A DNA stretch of 20,124 nt from CAZVIK01 sp964627045 (GCA_964627045.1 CAZVIK010000058.1:1-20124); one strand, 5' to 3'. Numbered from the stretch's first letter, positions 6,941 to 14,491 are shown. Notes: generated by a model from the sequence alone, not told the origin. Translations and numbers: made by a program.

Positions 6941-7103
6941 TTTATCGGCCGGAAAAACGGGGGCCGGGGGCAATCCGTAAAAACCCCTATCGCGCACCGG
7001 CCTTACCCGCTCGGTTTCGTTTGCCGGCCTGCCTGCGAAATGGCTCTGGAAACCCGCCGGGGACCCGGGGTTCGAATGAGAAGCGGAGGGTCCGCTCACG
7101 CCG

Positions 7104-7682
7104 TCAAGCGTACGTCGGCGCGTTGCCGGGTTTCCACTTGATGTTGCAGCCGAGGCTGGGCTTCTGGAGGGAGCCTACTGGCCGGCCGTCGAGTACGGCG
7201 TCAATCGCCGTTCGGAGATCGACGCCCGTAACCGGAGTCGAATTTCCGGGGCGGCTGCCATCCAACTGGCCGCGATAGACCAGACAGCGCTCCTCGTCGA
7301 AAAGGAAGAAGTCCGGAGTGCAGGCGGCGGCGTAAGCCTTGGCGACTTCCTGGGTCTCGTCGTAGCACAACGGGAAGCGGAACCCGAGGCCAACGGCCAT
7401 TTCGCGAAGGCTTTCTGGGGCGTCGTCGGGGTAGCTGGCCGCGTCATTTGAGGAAATCGCCACGATGCCAACTGGCTGGTCGGCATAGTCCGAACCAAGC
7501 CGCGTGAGTTCCTTCTCTACATGCTTGACGTAGGGGCAGTGCCGGCAGATAAACATGACCAGCAGGGCCTTCCGTCCGGCGAACGTCCCCAGGCTGACCC
7601 TGCGGCCGGACACGACATCGGGCAGCTCAAAGTCCGGTGCCGCCGTTCCCAAACGGAGCATGGTCGATTCGGTGCGCGCCAC
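7104..7682 (-). CDS. Thioredoxin-fold redox protein (AhpC/TSA-redoxin type, CxxC)
   Basis: The protein is 192 residues with a redoxin fold. An N-terminal AAPDFELPDVVSG leads to the active site FICRHCPYVKHV, with Cys46 and Cys49 forming a CRHC motif. A second signature follows, ACTPDFFLFD, whose Thr-Pro is the cis-proline loop of thioredoxin folds. The C-terminal LGCNIKWKPGN is typical of a bacterial subgroup annotated only as 'thioredoxin family protein'. No signal peptide is seen, so a cytoplasmic thiol-disulfide or peroxide-related role is inferred; the partner is unknown. Translation starts at GTG with AGAGGAGG 5 bp upstream. The upstream carrier gene ends 67 bp away on the same strand. 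Confidence 0.9.
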   Translation of the reverse strand: MARTESTMLRLGTAAPDFELPDVVSGRRVSLGTFAGRKALLVMFICRHCPYVKHVEKELTRLGSDYADQPVGIVAISSNDAASYPDDAPESLREMAVGLGFRFPLCYDETQEVAKAYAAACTPDFFLFDEERCLVYRGQLDGSRPGNSTPVTGVDLRTAIDAVLDGRPVGSLQKPSLGCNIKWKPGNAPTYA

Positions 7683-7749
7683 GGTATCCTCCTCTGGGAA
7701 GGATAGCAGGCGGCGCGGTCGCGGCGATGCCGGTCCGCTGGGATGCCGT

Positions 7750-9033
7750 TTAGGGCTGCCGCGCCAACCGCTCCTGACGGCGGCCGAGCCACAGGCTGTT
7801 GATCAGCCATGCCGCCGAAAGCGCAGCGCCCGCCAGGCTGATTCCCCCAGCGGCGAGGCCCAGCCAGGCGAGCAGCGCGTAGCCCCAGGCCCCGATCTGG
7901 TCCCCGGCACGGTAGACAAACGTGTCGATGAAGCTCTTGGCTTTGTACTTGTCCTCTTGCGGGACCACAGTGAACAGGATCTCGCGTGCAGGGCGGGACA
8001 GCGCGTAGTCGGCCGTGCGGCGCAACACCTGAACCACCACCAAGACCCATAGGACTGGCGCGAAGCCCAGCCACAGGAAGCCCGCGACGCTCAGAACGGG
8101 CATCGCGGCCAGCGTCACGATGACTCCCAGGCGCTTGAGCACCGGGCCGGTCAACAGCAATTGCGCCGCCAGGGTCAACGCGTTCACCGCGAGGTCCATT
8201 TGCGCGAAGAACGCCGTGCGGGCGTCGCGGTTGGTGAAAGCCTTCTGCGCGATTTCAGCCTGCTGAAAATAGAGGAAGGTGTACAAGATCGCGAGCAGCG
8301 CAACGTACAGCCCGGCGCCGGCCAAATAGGGGGACCGGACGATGTGCGTGATTCCGGACCACACGCCTCCTCCCACGGTTCCGCTACGCGCCGCCGGGCG
8401 CCGATGAATCACCGTGGAGGCGGCCGCCAGACGATGGACGCTGAAGACCGCGACCTCCAGGAGGGCCGCCGAGGCGATCAACAAGTAGTTCCGCCCCACG
8501 CGCGTCGCCAGCATGGCCGTGAGGGCGGATCCGGCGATGCCGCCGAGCGTGCCGCCCGCGGCGATGAAGCCGAATAGCCTCCGGCTTTGGCCGCTGTCGA
8601 ACACGTCCACCATGAGGCCCCAGAACACGGAAACCACGAACAGATTGAAGACCGCCGCCCACACCCAAAAGGCGCGCCCGACCCACACAGCCGCCACTCC
8701 GGTTGTCGTGTTGGCCAGCGCCAGGATGACGATCAGGTTCAGCGCGAAGAAACGGTACGTGATCGAAATGAAGCGTACAGGAGAGAGCCGTGCGACCAGC
8801 GCCGAAAACAACGGATTGACCGCCGTCATCCCGCCCAGGGTCATAAGGAACATCCAGGGAAGCTGCGACGCGCCGGCCGCGGCCCCGAGTTCGTCTCGAA
8901 CCGGGCGAATCACGTAATAGGAAGCCAGCACCGCGAAGAAGAACAGCCAGGACCACGCGAGGGCGCGGGTCTCACCGGGCCGGACATCCACCAGGCGCGT
9001 GAGCCATCGGCGCGGTTCGCTCGGCGGCGGCAT
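7750..9033 (-). CDS. NTP/NDP-exchange-type (TLC/MFS-related) membrane transporter
   Basis: A polytopic membrane protein of 427 residues with about 11-12 hydrophobic spans. The N-terminal PGETRALAWSW then YYVIRPVRDELG resembles the conserved opening of ATP/ADP-translocase-like carriers (x-Y-x-x-L/I-R-P-x-R-D). Further segments such as FWGLMVDVFDSGQSRRLFGF fit the same NTP/NDP exchange group of the MFS-like superfamily. Substrates in free-living bacteria are not established. The frame is open well upstream, but the ATG at 9033 is chosen because it lies 4 bp after the galE stop and starts the family-like sequence. Upstream starts would lie inside galE. It is probably co-transcribed with galE. 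Confidence 0.82.
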   Translation of the reverse strand: MPPPSEPRRWLTRLVDVRPGETRALAWSWLFFFAVLASYYVIRPVRDELGAAAGASQLPWMFLMTLGGMTAVNPLFSALVARLSPVRFISITYRFFALNLIVILALANTTTGVAAVWVGRAFWVWAAVFNLFVVSVFWGLMVDVFDSGQSRRLFGFIAAGGTLGGIAGSALTAMLATRVGRNYLLIASAALLEVAVFSVHRLAAASTVIHRRPAARSGTVGGGVWSGITHIVRSPYLAGAGLYVALLAILYTFLYFQQAEIAQKAFTNRDARTAFFAQMDLAVNALTLAAQLLLTGPVLKRLGVIVTLAAMPVLSVAGFLWLGFAPVLWVLVVVQVLRRTADYALSRPAREILFTVVPQEDKYKAKSFIDTFVYRAGDQIGAWGYALLAWLGLAAGGISLAGAALSAAWLINSLWLGRRQERLARQP

Positions 9034-9037
9034 GGAC

Positions 9038-10009
9038 CTAACCCCGATTCTTCTCGAACTCCCAGGCTGTGGATACGATATCGCGAAGGCCGGTGTAGCG
9101 GGGGCTCCAGCCGAAACTTTCACGCAGCCGGCGGCTGTCGGCGACCAGTGCGGGCGGGTCGCCGTCGCGGCGGGGCCCAACGGCAAACGGGACGCTTCGT
9201 CCGGTGACCTCTTCGGCTGCCCGAAGAACCTCTTTGACCGAGTGGCCCGAACCGGTGCCGACGTTGAAGACGCCCGAGCGGCCTCCGGCGAGCAGAGAGT
9301 CAAGTGCGGCGACGTGCGCGTCGGCCAGGTCGCTCACGTGGATGTAGTCGCGGATGCAGGTCCCGTCTGGGGTATCGTAGTCGTCGCCGAAAAGGGTGAC
9401 CGGTTCTCCGCTACGGGCAGCGCGGAGCAGGAGCGGGATCAGGTGGGTTTCCGGGTTGTGTTCTTCGCCAAGGCCTCCGGCCGGGTCCGCGCCGCACGCG
9501 TTGAAATAGCGCAACGCGATCGAACGCATCCCGCGGCACCGGTCCAGCCAGCCCAGCGTCTTTTCCACCATCAGCTTGGATTCGCCGTAGGGGCTGACCG
9601 GAGCCAGCGGCGCCTCTTCCGGGATGGGGACGCGGTCCGGCGTTCCGTAGACCGCCGCCGTGCTTGAGAAGACCAGGCGATGGATCCCCGCACGGTTCAT
9701 GGCCGAGAACAGGGAGAGCGACCCGCCTACGTTGTTGGCGAAATACATCTCGGGCTCACGCATCGACTCGCCCACGGCGATGAACGCAGCGAAATGGATG
9801 ACCGCGTCCACCGCCTCCCGCTGCATTAAGTGGACGAGGCCCTCCGTATCGGCCAGATCCAGGACGCGAAGGTACGCCGGATCGACGTTGTGCCGGTGGC
9901 CGCGCGACAGGTTGTCCACTACGACAGGGTCGAACCCGCGCTCAATCAGGCGGCGCGTCTTTTGCGATCCAATGTAACCGGCTCCGCCGGTGACCAGCAC
10001 CTTTCCCAT
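9038..10009 (-). CDS. galE: UDP-glucose 4-epimerase
   Basis: A short-chain dehydrogenase-fold enzyme of 323 residues that interconverts UDP-glucose and UDP-galactose with bound NAD. The Rossmann motif TGGAGYIG is at 7-14. The Ser/Thr catalytic region is SSTAAVYG (115-122), and the Tyr-x3-Lys pair is Y141/K145 in SPYGESKLM. RYFNACGADPAGGLGE (167-182) and RDYIHVSDLADAH (220-232) are classic GalE segments. The start at 10009 puts the Rossmann loop at the usual residue 7 and has a TAGGA sequence before it. The frame stays open upstream to 10144 but without homology. A minor departure is GSQKTRRL where most GalE have GSH. The carrier gene follows 4 bp downstream. Confidence 0.94.
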   Translation of the reverse strand: MGKVLVTGGAGYIGSQKTRRLIERGFDPVVVDNLSRGHRHNVDPAYLRVLDLADTEGLVHLMQREAVDAVIHFAAFIAVGESMREPEMYFANNVGGSLSLFSAMNRAGIHRLVFSSTAAVYGTPDRVPIPEEAPLAPVSPYGESKLMVEKTLGWLDRCRGMRSIALRYFNACGADPAGGLGEEHNPETHLIPLLLRAARSGEPVTLFGDDYDTPDGTCIRDYIHVSDLADAHVAALDSLLAGGRSGVFNVGTGSGHSVKEVLRAAEEVTGRSVPFAVGPRRDGDPPALVADSRRLRESFGWSPRYTGLRDIVSTAWEFEKNRG

Positions 10010-10045
10010 TCCTACACTGTCGCATAGGGAAACCGGGCCGGAGGT

Positions 10046-10098
10046 CCGCTGCGTGCAGGCCCGGCCACCCCCCACCGGGCGATCCGGGCGTGCAGCGG
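10046..10098. repeat. Composite stem-loop between galE and the pseudouridine synthase gene
   Basis: CCGCTGC (10046-10052) pairs with GCAGCGG (10092-10098), and inside it GCCCGG (10059-10064) pairs with CCGGGC (10084-10089), leaving a loop of about 19 bases. It occupies the middle of the 119 bp divergent intergenic region, so it could be a leader structure or regulator site. No convincing -35/-10 pairs were seen. GC-rich pairing could also be fortuitous. Confidence 0.35.
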
Positions 10099-10128
10099 CC
10101 CCTGGCCGTGGGCGATGATAAGGCCTGA

Positions 10129-11037
10129 ATGATCCTACAGGCACAGGCGCCGGACGCGGGCACGCGGCTCGACCGATTCCTGCAAGCCCGGCTGCCGGAG
10201 TTCAGCCGCACGCGCCTCCAGGAGTGGATACGGGGCGGACGCGTAAAGGCCGATGGGGCGGCCGCCAAGCCTTCGCTGGTGTTGCGCGGGACCGAAACGA
10301 TCGAGGTGGAGCCGGCGCCCCCGGAGCCGTTGCACGCGGAACCCGAAGCCATCCCGTTGGACGTGCTGTATGAAGACCAGGACGTCGCAGCCGTCAACAA
10401 ACCGGCGGGGATGGTGGTGCACGCCGGGGCCGGATGCCGCCGAGGAACGCTGGTGAACGCCCTGTTGGCCCGGTTTCAGGCGCTTTCGGGTGTGGGGGGC
10501 AACCTCCGTCCGGGAATCGTTCACCGCTTGGATCGCTACACCAGCGGAGTGATTCTGGTGGCGAAGAACGATGCCGCGCATCGCCACCTGGCGGCGCAGT
10601 TCGCCTCGCGCACGGTGGAGAAGACCTATCTCGCGCTTGTACACGGTGCACTGAAGGAAGACCGGGGGAGAATCGAAAAGCCGATTGCGCGGGACCCGGT
10701 TCGCCGAATCCGGATGAAAGCCAATGCCACCCACGGGCGCAGCGCCTCCACCGAGTTCCACGTGCTGCGCCGGTTCCAGCGGTTCACGCTACTGGAAGTG
10801 CGCATCGGGACGGGGAGGACCCACCAGATCCGTGTGCATCTGTCGGGCCTGGGGCACCCGGTAGTGGGCGACCGGCTATACGGAGCGCCTGCCAAGGTGG
10901 AAGGGCGGCCGCCGCTCGACCGGTTCTTTTTGCACTCGCATCGGATTCGGTTCACGGCGCCTGGCTCGGCAAACGCGGTGAGCGTTCAAGCGCCGCTGCC
11001 GCCGGAACTTGAGGCGTGGATGGAAGGACTCTTATAA
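10129..11037 (+). CDS. RluA-family 23S rRNA/tRNA pseudouridine synthase
   Basis: The protein is 302 residues and converts uridine to pseudouridine in structured RNA. An N-terminal S4 RNA-binding domain is visible at about 12-60 (RLDRFLQARLPEFSRTRLQEW). The catalytic core follows from about 80. The signature is PGIVHRLDRYTSGVILVAK (128-146) with Asp135 as the nucleophile. Motif III is GRTHQIRVHLSGLGHPVVGD (229-248). The S4-plus-RluA layout matches RluD/RluC-type enzymes acting on 23S rRNA, but the target site cannot be fixed from sequence. The start ATG is 9 residues ahead of the S4 domain and has a weak AAGG site. The VWA gene begins 16 bp after it. Confidence 0.95.
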   Translation: MILQAQAPDAGTRLDRFLQARLPEFSRTRLQEWIRGGRVKADGAAAKPSLVLRGTETIEVEPAPPEPLHAEPEAIPLDVLYEDQDVAAVNKPAGMVVHAGAGCRRGTLVNALLARFQALSGVGGNLRPGIVHRLDRYTSGVILVAKNDAAHRHLAAQFASRTVEKTYLALVHGALKEDRGRIEKPIARDPVRRIRMKANATHGRSASTEFHVLRRFQRFTLLEVRIGTGRTHQIRVHLSGLGHPVVGDRLYGAPAKVEGRPPLDRFFLHSHRIRFTAPGSANAVSVQAPLPPELEAWMEGLL

Positions 11038-11053
11038 TCGAGGCGGAGGCGCT

Positions 11054-11989
11054 ATGAGATTGCTGGCCGTGTGCCTGATTCTGGCTTTTTTTGCCGGCGC
11101 CGGCGGGGCGCAGGCGCCCGCTCCACCCGCGGCCGCGCCGGTGGACCAGGAGACCGAAGCCCGTTACGTGCTCGATGTGTTTCGCGTGAACCTTTTGTTT
11201 ACGGTGACAGACAGGCGCGGGAGGTTCATCACCGACCTGAACGAAAAGGACTTCGTGGTGCGGGAGGGTAAGACGCCGCAGAAGATCCTCAGCTTCACGG
11301 CCGAGAGCAACTTACCACTTCGCCTGGCCGTACTGGTTGACAGCAGCAACAGCATTCGAGACCGCCTCAAGTTTATTCAGGAGTCGGGCATCGAGTTCCT
11401 CAACAGCGTGCTGCGGCCGGGCGAGGACCGTGCAGCCGTCGTCAGTTTCGATACCGCGCCCGAGTTACAGGCGGAGATGACCGACGACATCGAGCACCTC
11501 ACCCGCGTGATCCGGAACCTTCGTGCGGGCGGGGGAACGTCGATGTACGACGCGATCTACTTCGCCAGCCGCGACAGAATCGGGCAGGACCAGCCGCGCC
11601 ACAAGTTCCGTCGCGCGCTGGTGGTGCTAAGCGATGGCGAGGACAACCAGAGCCGTTACACGCGCGATGAAGCCTTGGAAATGGCCCAGAGAAACGACGT
11701 GGTGATTTACACCATCTCCACCAACATCACGCGGAGCGAAACCAGCGGCGATAAGGTGCTGAAGTACTTCGCGGCGGAGACCGGCGGGGTGGCGTTTTTC
11801 CCTCTGAAGTCGGAGGACCTGAGCCAGTCGTTTGAAAACATCGCCAATGAACTGCGCCACCAGTACAGCATCCTGTACCGGCCGGAGCCGTTGAAGACGG
11901 ACGGGTCCTTCCAGGCGGTCGATGTGTCTGTGCGGGATCGGCGCAACGTGGTGGTACGCGCGCGGCGCGGATACTACGCCACTCCCTAG
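11054..11989 (+). CDS. Secreted von Willebrand factor A domain protein (acidobacterial VWFA-related type)
   Basis: The protein is 311 residues from the ATG at 11054, which has GGAGG 4-8 bp upstream. An in-frame start at 11009 would overlap the preceding gene. Residues 1-19 form a Sec signal peptide ending GGAQ. A beta-rich region (about 43-85, with LFTVTDRRGRFITDLNEKDF) precedes the VWA domain (about 90-270). The metal-ion-dependent adhesion site is complete: D96-x-S98-x-S100, Thr162 in GGTSMYDAI, and Asp194 in LSDGEDN. This domain order and the V-x-D-x-x-G-x-x-x-x-x-L-x-x-x-D-F motif match the VWFA-related family expanded in Acidobacteria. It probably mediates metal-dependent protein binding outside the cytoplasm. 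Its partner is unknown, and the upstream pseudouridine synthase gives no hint. Confidence 0.92.
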   Translation: MRLLAVCLILAFFAGAGGAQAPAPPAAAPVDQETEARYVLDVFRVNLLFTVTDRRGRFITDLNEKDFVVREGKTPQKILSFTAESNLPLRLAVLVDSSNSIRDRLKFIQESGIEFLNSVLRPGEDRAAVVSFDTAPELQAEMTDDIEHLTRVIRNLRAGGGTSMYDAIYFASRDRIGQDQPRHKFRRALVVLSDGEDNQSRYTRDEALEMAQRNDVVIYTISTNITRSETSGDKVLKYFAAETGGVAFFPLKSEDLSQSFENIANELRHQYSILYRPEPLKTDGSFQAVDVSVRDRRNVVVRARRGYYATP

Positions 11990-12008
11990 CGCCGGGAGCC
12001 AACGGCTA

Positions 12009-12034
12009 GTGCGGCGGAACGCCAATCCGCGCAC
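12009..12034. terminator. Weak hairpin between convergent VWA and ROK genes
   Basis: GTGCGG (12009-12014) can pair with the CCGCGCAC (12027-12034) strand with a bulge, in the 52 bp gap between two convergent stops. There is no T run on either side, so intrinsic termination is only a possibility. Confidence 0.2.
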
Positions 12035-12041
12035 CGTCCGG

Positions 12042-13211
12042 TTAGGCCGGGAGTCCGACGTGCTTGAACAGCGCCACGGCGACGGCGCCACGCAAGCGGG
12101 CCATTCCGCCCTGATGAATCGGGACGAGGGCCGGCGCTTTGGCGCCGGGGAGCACCTGCTGTCCGATTTGAGCCTGGATGACCGGCCCGAAGCGTTCCCA
12201 GGCGCGAGTCAGGTCGCCGATAACCAGGATCCGTTCCGGGTCCAAGGCGGCGACAATCAGCCGCATACCGCGGCCCAGGTGGTACGCCATCTTCCCAAGG
12301 GCGCCGGCGGCCCGGGTGTCGCCTTGGTCGGCCAGGTCGAGCAGTCCGGGAAATGTCAGTCCGGCGGCGTTCCCCCCCGCCTCAAGGTAGAAACGCAGGG
12401 CCGCCCGGTTCGATCCGAAGGTCTCCCAACAGCCGCGGCTGCCGCAACCGCAGGGAGGCCCGTTCAAGTCCACCGGGATGTGGCCGAACTCGCCGGCCAT
12501 GCCGCTCGCGCCCCGGGCGAGATTCCCGGCGACGAACACGCCGGTACCCACGCCCTCGGTAACCGAGACAACCACCAGGTTGTCGGTTTCCAGGTGATCG
12601 AACCACGCCGCGGCCAGGGCGCAGCCCGCGGCGGCATTCTCCATCTCGACCGGGAGCGAAAACGCACGTTCGAGCGGCGTACGCAGGTCGAACCCGGCCC
12701 AGGGTAGGTTAGGCACAAAGACCAGCTTGCGGAATTCCGAGTCCAGCCTTCCGGGAAGAATGACGCCGATCCCTTCAATCGTCTTACCCGCGCAGCCCGT
12801 CTGAAGCCGGCGTACGGCGCCGATAACCTCGGCCACGCCCTTTTCCGGATCGGTGGGCGTATCGAAGGACTCGTGGGAGGCGAACTTCCCGTTCATGTCG
12901 GCCAAGACCACCGTAGTCTGCGTGGGGCGAATGTCGACCCCGGCGACAAGACGGTCTTCGCTGATCCGCAAGTAGGTGGGGCGGCGGCCCCGAGGCAGCC
13001 GCCCCGTGGGACCTTCCAGCACCCAACGGTCGCGGATCAATTCTTCAACGATCAAAGAGATGGTGCTGCGCTGCAATCCGGACAGGCGTGCCAGATCCGC
13101 TCGCGAGACCGGCGCTTTGGATCGGATCAGATTCAGGACGGTCCGGCGGTTGATTTCTCGCACGACATCGCTGGAGGCGACATGGAGCCGGGTGGATTGC
13201 ACCTTGCGCAT
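12042..13211 (-). CDS. ROK family transcriptional repressor, kinase residues lost
   Basis: The protein is 389 residues. An N-terminal winged helix-turn-helix spans about 15-75 (VSRADLARLSGLQRSTISLI), followed by a ROK sugar-kinase-like domain. The ROK zinc motif is intact: GHIPVD with His244, and CGCGSRGCWE with Cys254, Cys256 and Cys261. The first phosphate loop reads VDIRPTQT instead of D-I-G-G-T. The catalytic N-D-x-N-A-A-A segment reads ENAAAGCALAAAW, without the Asp. It is therefore probably a ligand-binding repressor of the XylR/NagC type and not a kinase. The ATG at 13211 has no clear ribosome site, and a TATAGT box only about 17 bp ahead suggests a very short leader. It is divergent from the URO-D/DASS operon, its likely target. 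Confidence 0.92.
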   Translation of the reverse strand: MRKVQSTRLHVASSDVVREINRRTVLNLIRSKAPVSRADLARLSGLQRSTISLIVEELIRDRWVLEGPTGRLPRGRRPTYLRISEDRLVAGVDIRPTQTTVVLADMNGKFASHESFDTPTDPEKGVAEVIGAVRRLQTGCAGKTIEGIGVILPGRLDSEFRKLVFVPNLPWAGFDLRTPLERAFSLPVEMENAAAGCALAAAWFDHLETDNLVVVSVTEGVGTGVFVAGNLARGASGMAGEFGHIPVDLNGPPCGCGSRGCWETFGSNRAALRFYLEAGGNAAGLTFPGLLDLADQGDTRAAGALGKMAYHLGRGMRLIVAALDPERILVIGDLTRAWERFGPVIQAQIGQQVLPGAKAPALVPIHQGGMARLRGAVAVALFKHVGLPA

Positions 13212-13227
13212 AATTGGTCTGCATACA

Positions 13228-13233
13228 ACTATA
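13228..13233 (-). promoter_or_regulatory. Candidate -10 box for the ROK gene
   Basis: TATAGT on the minus strand (13233-13228) matches TATAAT at five of six bases, in an AT-richer patch of a GC-rich intergenic region. It lies 16 bp before the ROK ATG, implying a leader of roughly 10 bases. No good -35 box sits 17 bp upstream; TTGGCA occurs nearer. ATTGG/CCAAT inverted arms (13213-13217 and 13243-13247) flank it. Confidence 0.3.
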
Positions 13234-13315
13234 CACAGGTTGCCAATCACCTGCCTTCGAGACCGCTGGCTGAGTTGGCGTGGAGGCGCCCCGGAACGGG
13301 AGGCCCGCCAGGCAC

Positions 13316-13345
13316 TTGACGGACCGCCGCGACGCACGATATCGT
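13316..13345 (+). promoter_or_regulatory. Candidate sigma-70 promoter for the URO-D/DASS operon
   Basis: TTGACG (13316-13321) and TATCGT (13340-13345) are separated by 18 bp. They match the sigma-70 consensus at 5/6 and 4/6 positions. The predicted transcription start, near 13352, is about 78 bp before the URO-D ATG and falls within the inverted repeat described next. Confidence 0.4.
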
Positions 13346-13347
13346 CC

Positions 13348-13374
13348 GAGTTGTTCGATACTCAAACGAACTTC
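13348..13374. promoter_or_regulatory. Candidate ROK operator (inverted repeat)
   Basis: GAGTTGTTCG (13348-13357) and CGAACTTC (13367-13374) form an imperfect inverted repeat, with a perfect GTTCG/CGAAC core around a 9-base centre. Its GTT-x-x-TT style arms recall operators of XylR-type ROK repressors. It sits immediately after the candidate -10 box, a good position to block transcription. The AGTTGT word also recurs near the ROK gene's own -10 region (minus strand, 13230-13225). Confidence 0.35.
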
Positions 13375-13429
13375 ACGACCAGGCTGGCCGGGATTCCACC
13401 CCTTTGGGCCGCCACGCGAGTGAGGCAAG

Positions 13430-14491
13430 ATGACACCGGAACAGTGGCGAACATTCAAGGCGGCGGCGAAAGGGAAGTCTGGAGGGCCAGTACCCGTCGC
13501 GCTGATCATCGACAGCCCGTGGATTCCCGGCTGGGCGGGCGTCTCGCACCTGGACTATTTCCTGGACCCCGAGGTTTGGTTTCAGGCGAACCTGCGATTC
13601 GCCCGCGAGTTTCCCGAGGTGATTCCAGTCCCCGGGTGGTGGGTCGAATACGGGATGGCGATCGAGCCGGGGACGCTTGGCAGCCGGATCCACTTCTTCC
13701 CCGATCAACCACCGGGACAGACCCCGGCGCTTACCCGGTTGGCCGACGCCGGCGGGCTGGCGGCCGTGAACCCGCGCTCCGACGGCCTGATGGCCCTGGC
13801 CTTGCAGTTGTATCGCCGCCAAAAGCCGCGCATCTTTGACGCCGGTTACACGCTGCCCCTGGCGACGGCGCGCGGTCCGTTATGCCTGGCGTCGTTTCTC
13901 CGTGGAGTGACGCAGTTTCTGATGGACCTGGTCGAAGACCCCGCCGGCGCCCACCGGTTGATCGATTTCGCGACGGATACGGTGATCCGCTGGCTGACGG
14001 CGCAGGCCGAAGAGATCGGGCCGAGCGTCGAGGGGATCTTTGTGCTGGACGACATCCCGGGGATGCTTTCGAAGAGGCTCTACCTGGAGTTCGCCGACCC
14101 GTACCTGAAACGCATCACCGGCGCATTCCCTGCCGAATGGGTGAAGGTCTACCACAACGACGCCAACACGCGGCCCTTTCTCGGGGAACTGGCCGGGACC
14201 GGGTTCGATGTCTTGAACTGGACGCACAAGGTGGGCGTGATCGAGGCGCGCGAGAAGACCGGCGGCAAGATGTGCCTGATGGGAAACGTCGCGCCGCTTG
14301 ACGTGGCCGTGCGCGGGACCGCCGGCGAGGTGCGCGACGCGGCGTGGCGCGTATTGCAGGAGTCCGGCGGGCAAGGCATCATCCTCTCGGTTGGCGGCGG
14401 CGCCAGTCCCGGTATGCCGCCGGAAAATGTTCGCGCGCTTGTTTCGGCGGCGTCCGAGTACGCCTCGGCCGGCGGTTCGAGGATTGCTTGA
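13430..14491 (+). CDS. URO-D superfamily protein (methyltransferase-like, not HemE)
   Basis: The protein is 353 residues with the TIM-barrel pattern of the uroporphyrinogen decarboxylase superfamily. Recognisable segments are the C-terminal VYHNDANTRPFL (240-251), DVLNWTHKVG (260-269), CLMGNVAPLDVAVRGT (282-297) and ILSVGGGASPGMPPENV (318-334); this last corresponds to the G-x-G-C/A-x-x-P-x-x-T/N-P-x-E-N ending. The N-terminal R-P-x-W-x-M-R-Q-A-G-R signature of true HemE is absent, so haem synthesis is rejected. Relatives include corrinoid methyltransferases (MtaA, MtbA, CmuA) and many uncharacterised catabolic proteins. The HxC zinc motif of MtaA is not evident. GAGG lies 5 bp before the ATG. 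It overlaps the transporter gene at TTGA and is probably controlled by the ROK protein. Confidence 0.85.
   Translation: MTPEQWRTFKAAAKGKSGGPVPVALIIDSPWIPGWAGVSHLDYFLDPEVWFQANLRFAREFPEVIPVPGWWVEYGMAIEPGTLGSRIHFFPDQPPGQTPALTRLADAGGLAAVNPRSDGLMALALQLYRRQKPRIFDAGYTLPLATARGPLCLASFLRGVTQFLMDLVEDPAGAHRLIDFATDTVIRWLTAQAEEIGPSVEGIFVLDDIPGMLSKRLYLEFADPYLKRITGAFPAEWVKVYHNDANTRPFLGELAGTGFDVLNWTHKVGVIEAREKTGGKMCLMGNVAPLDVAVRGTAGEVRDAAWRVLQESGGQGIILSVGGGASPGMPPENVRALVSAASEYASAGGSRIA

Larger units (their letters stand above)
6711..7103. other. 393 bp gene-free region containing the assembly gap
   Basis: No frame on either strand has a recognisable protein family or persuasive codon use. The region contains the 13-bp direct repeat, a perfect 6-bp inverted repeat at 6747-6763, and ten Ns. 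Beyond the gap lies C/G-homopolymer-rich sequence with several CCGGCC/GGCCGG words. Because true sequence is missing at the gap, a gene or RNA could be hidden there. Confidence 0.7.

Noticed and set aside
7060..7080. tRNA T-loop-like GGTTCGAAT
   Set aside because: The flanking bases do not pair as a T stem, and no acceptor, D or anticodon arms can be built around it.
6761..7099. Minus-strand frame across the N gap
   Set aside because: It passes through undefined bases, has no recognisable similarity, and depends on the arbitrary gap length for its frame.
13430..14491. Calling the URO-D protein HemE (uroporphyrinogen decarboxylase)
   Set aside because: The N-terminal HemE signature is missing and the gene sits with a repressor and an anion transporter, not haem genes.
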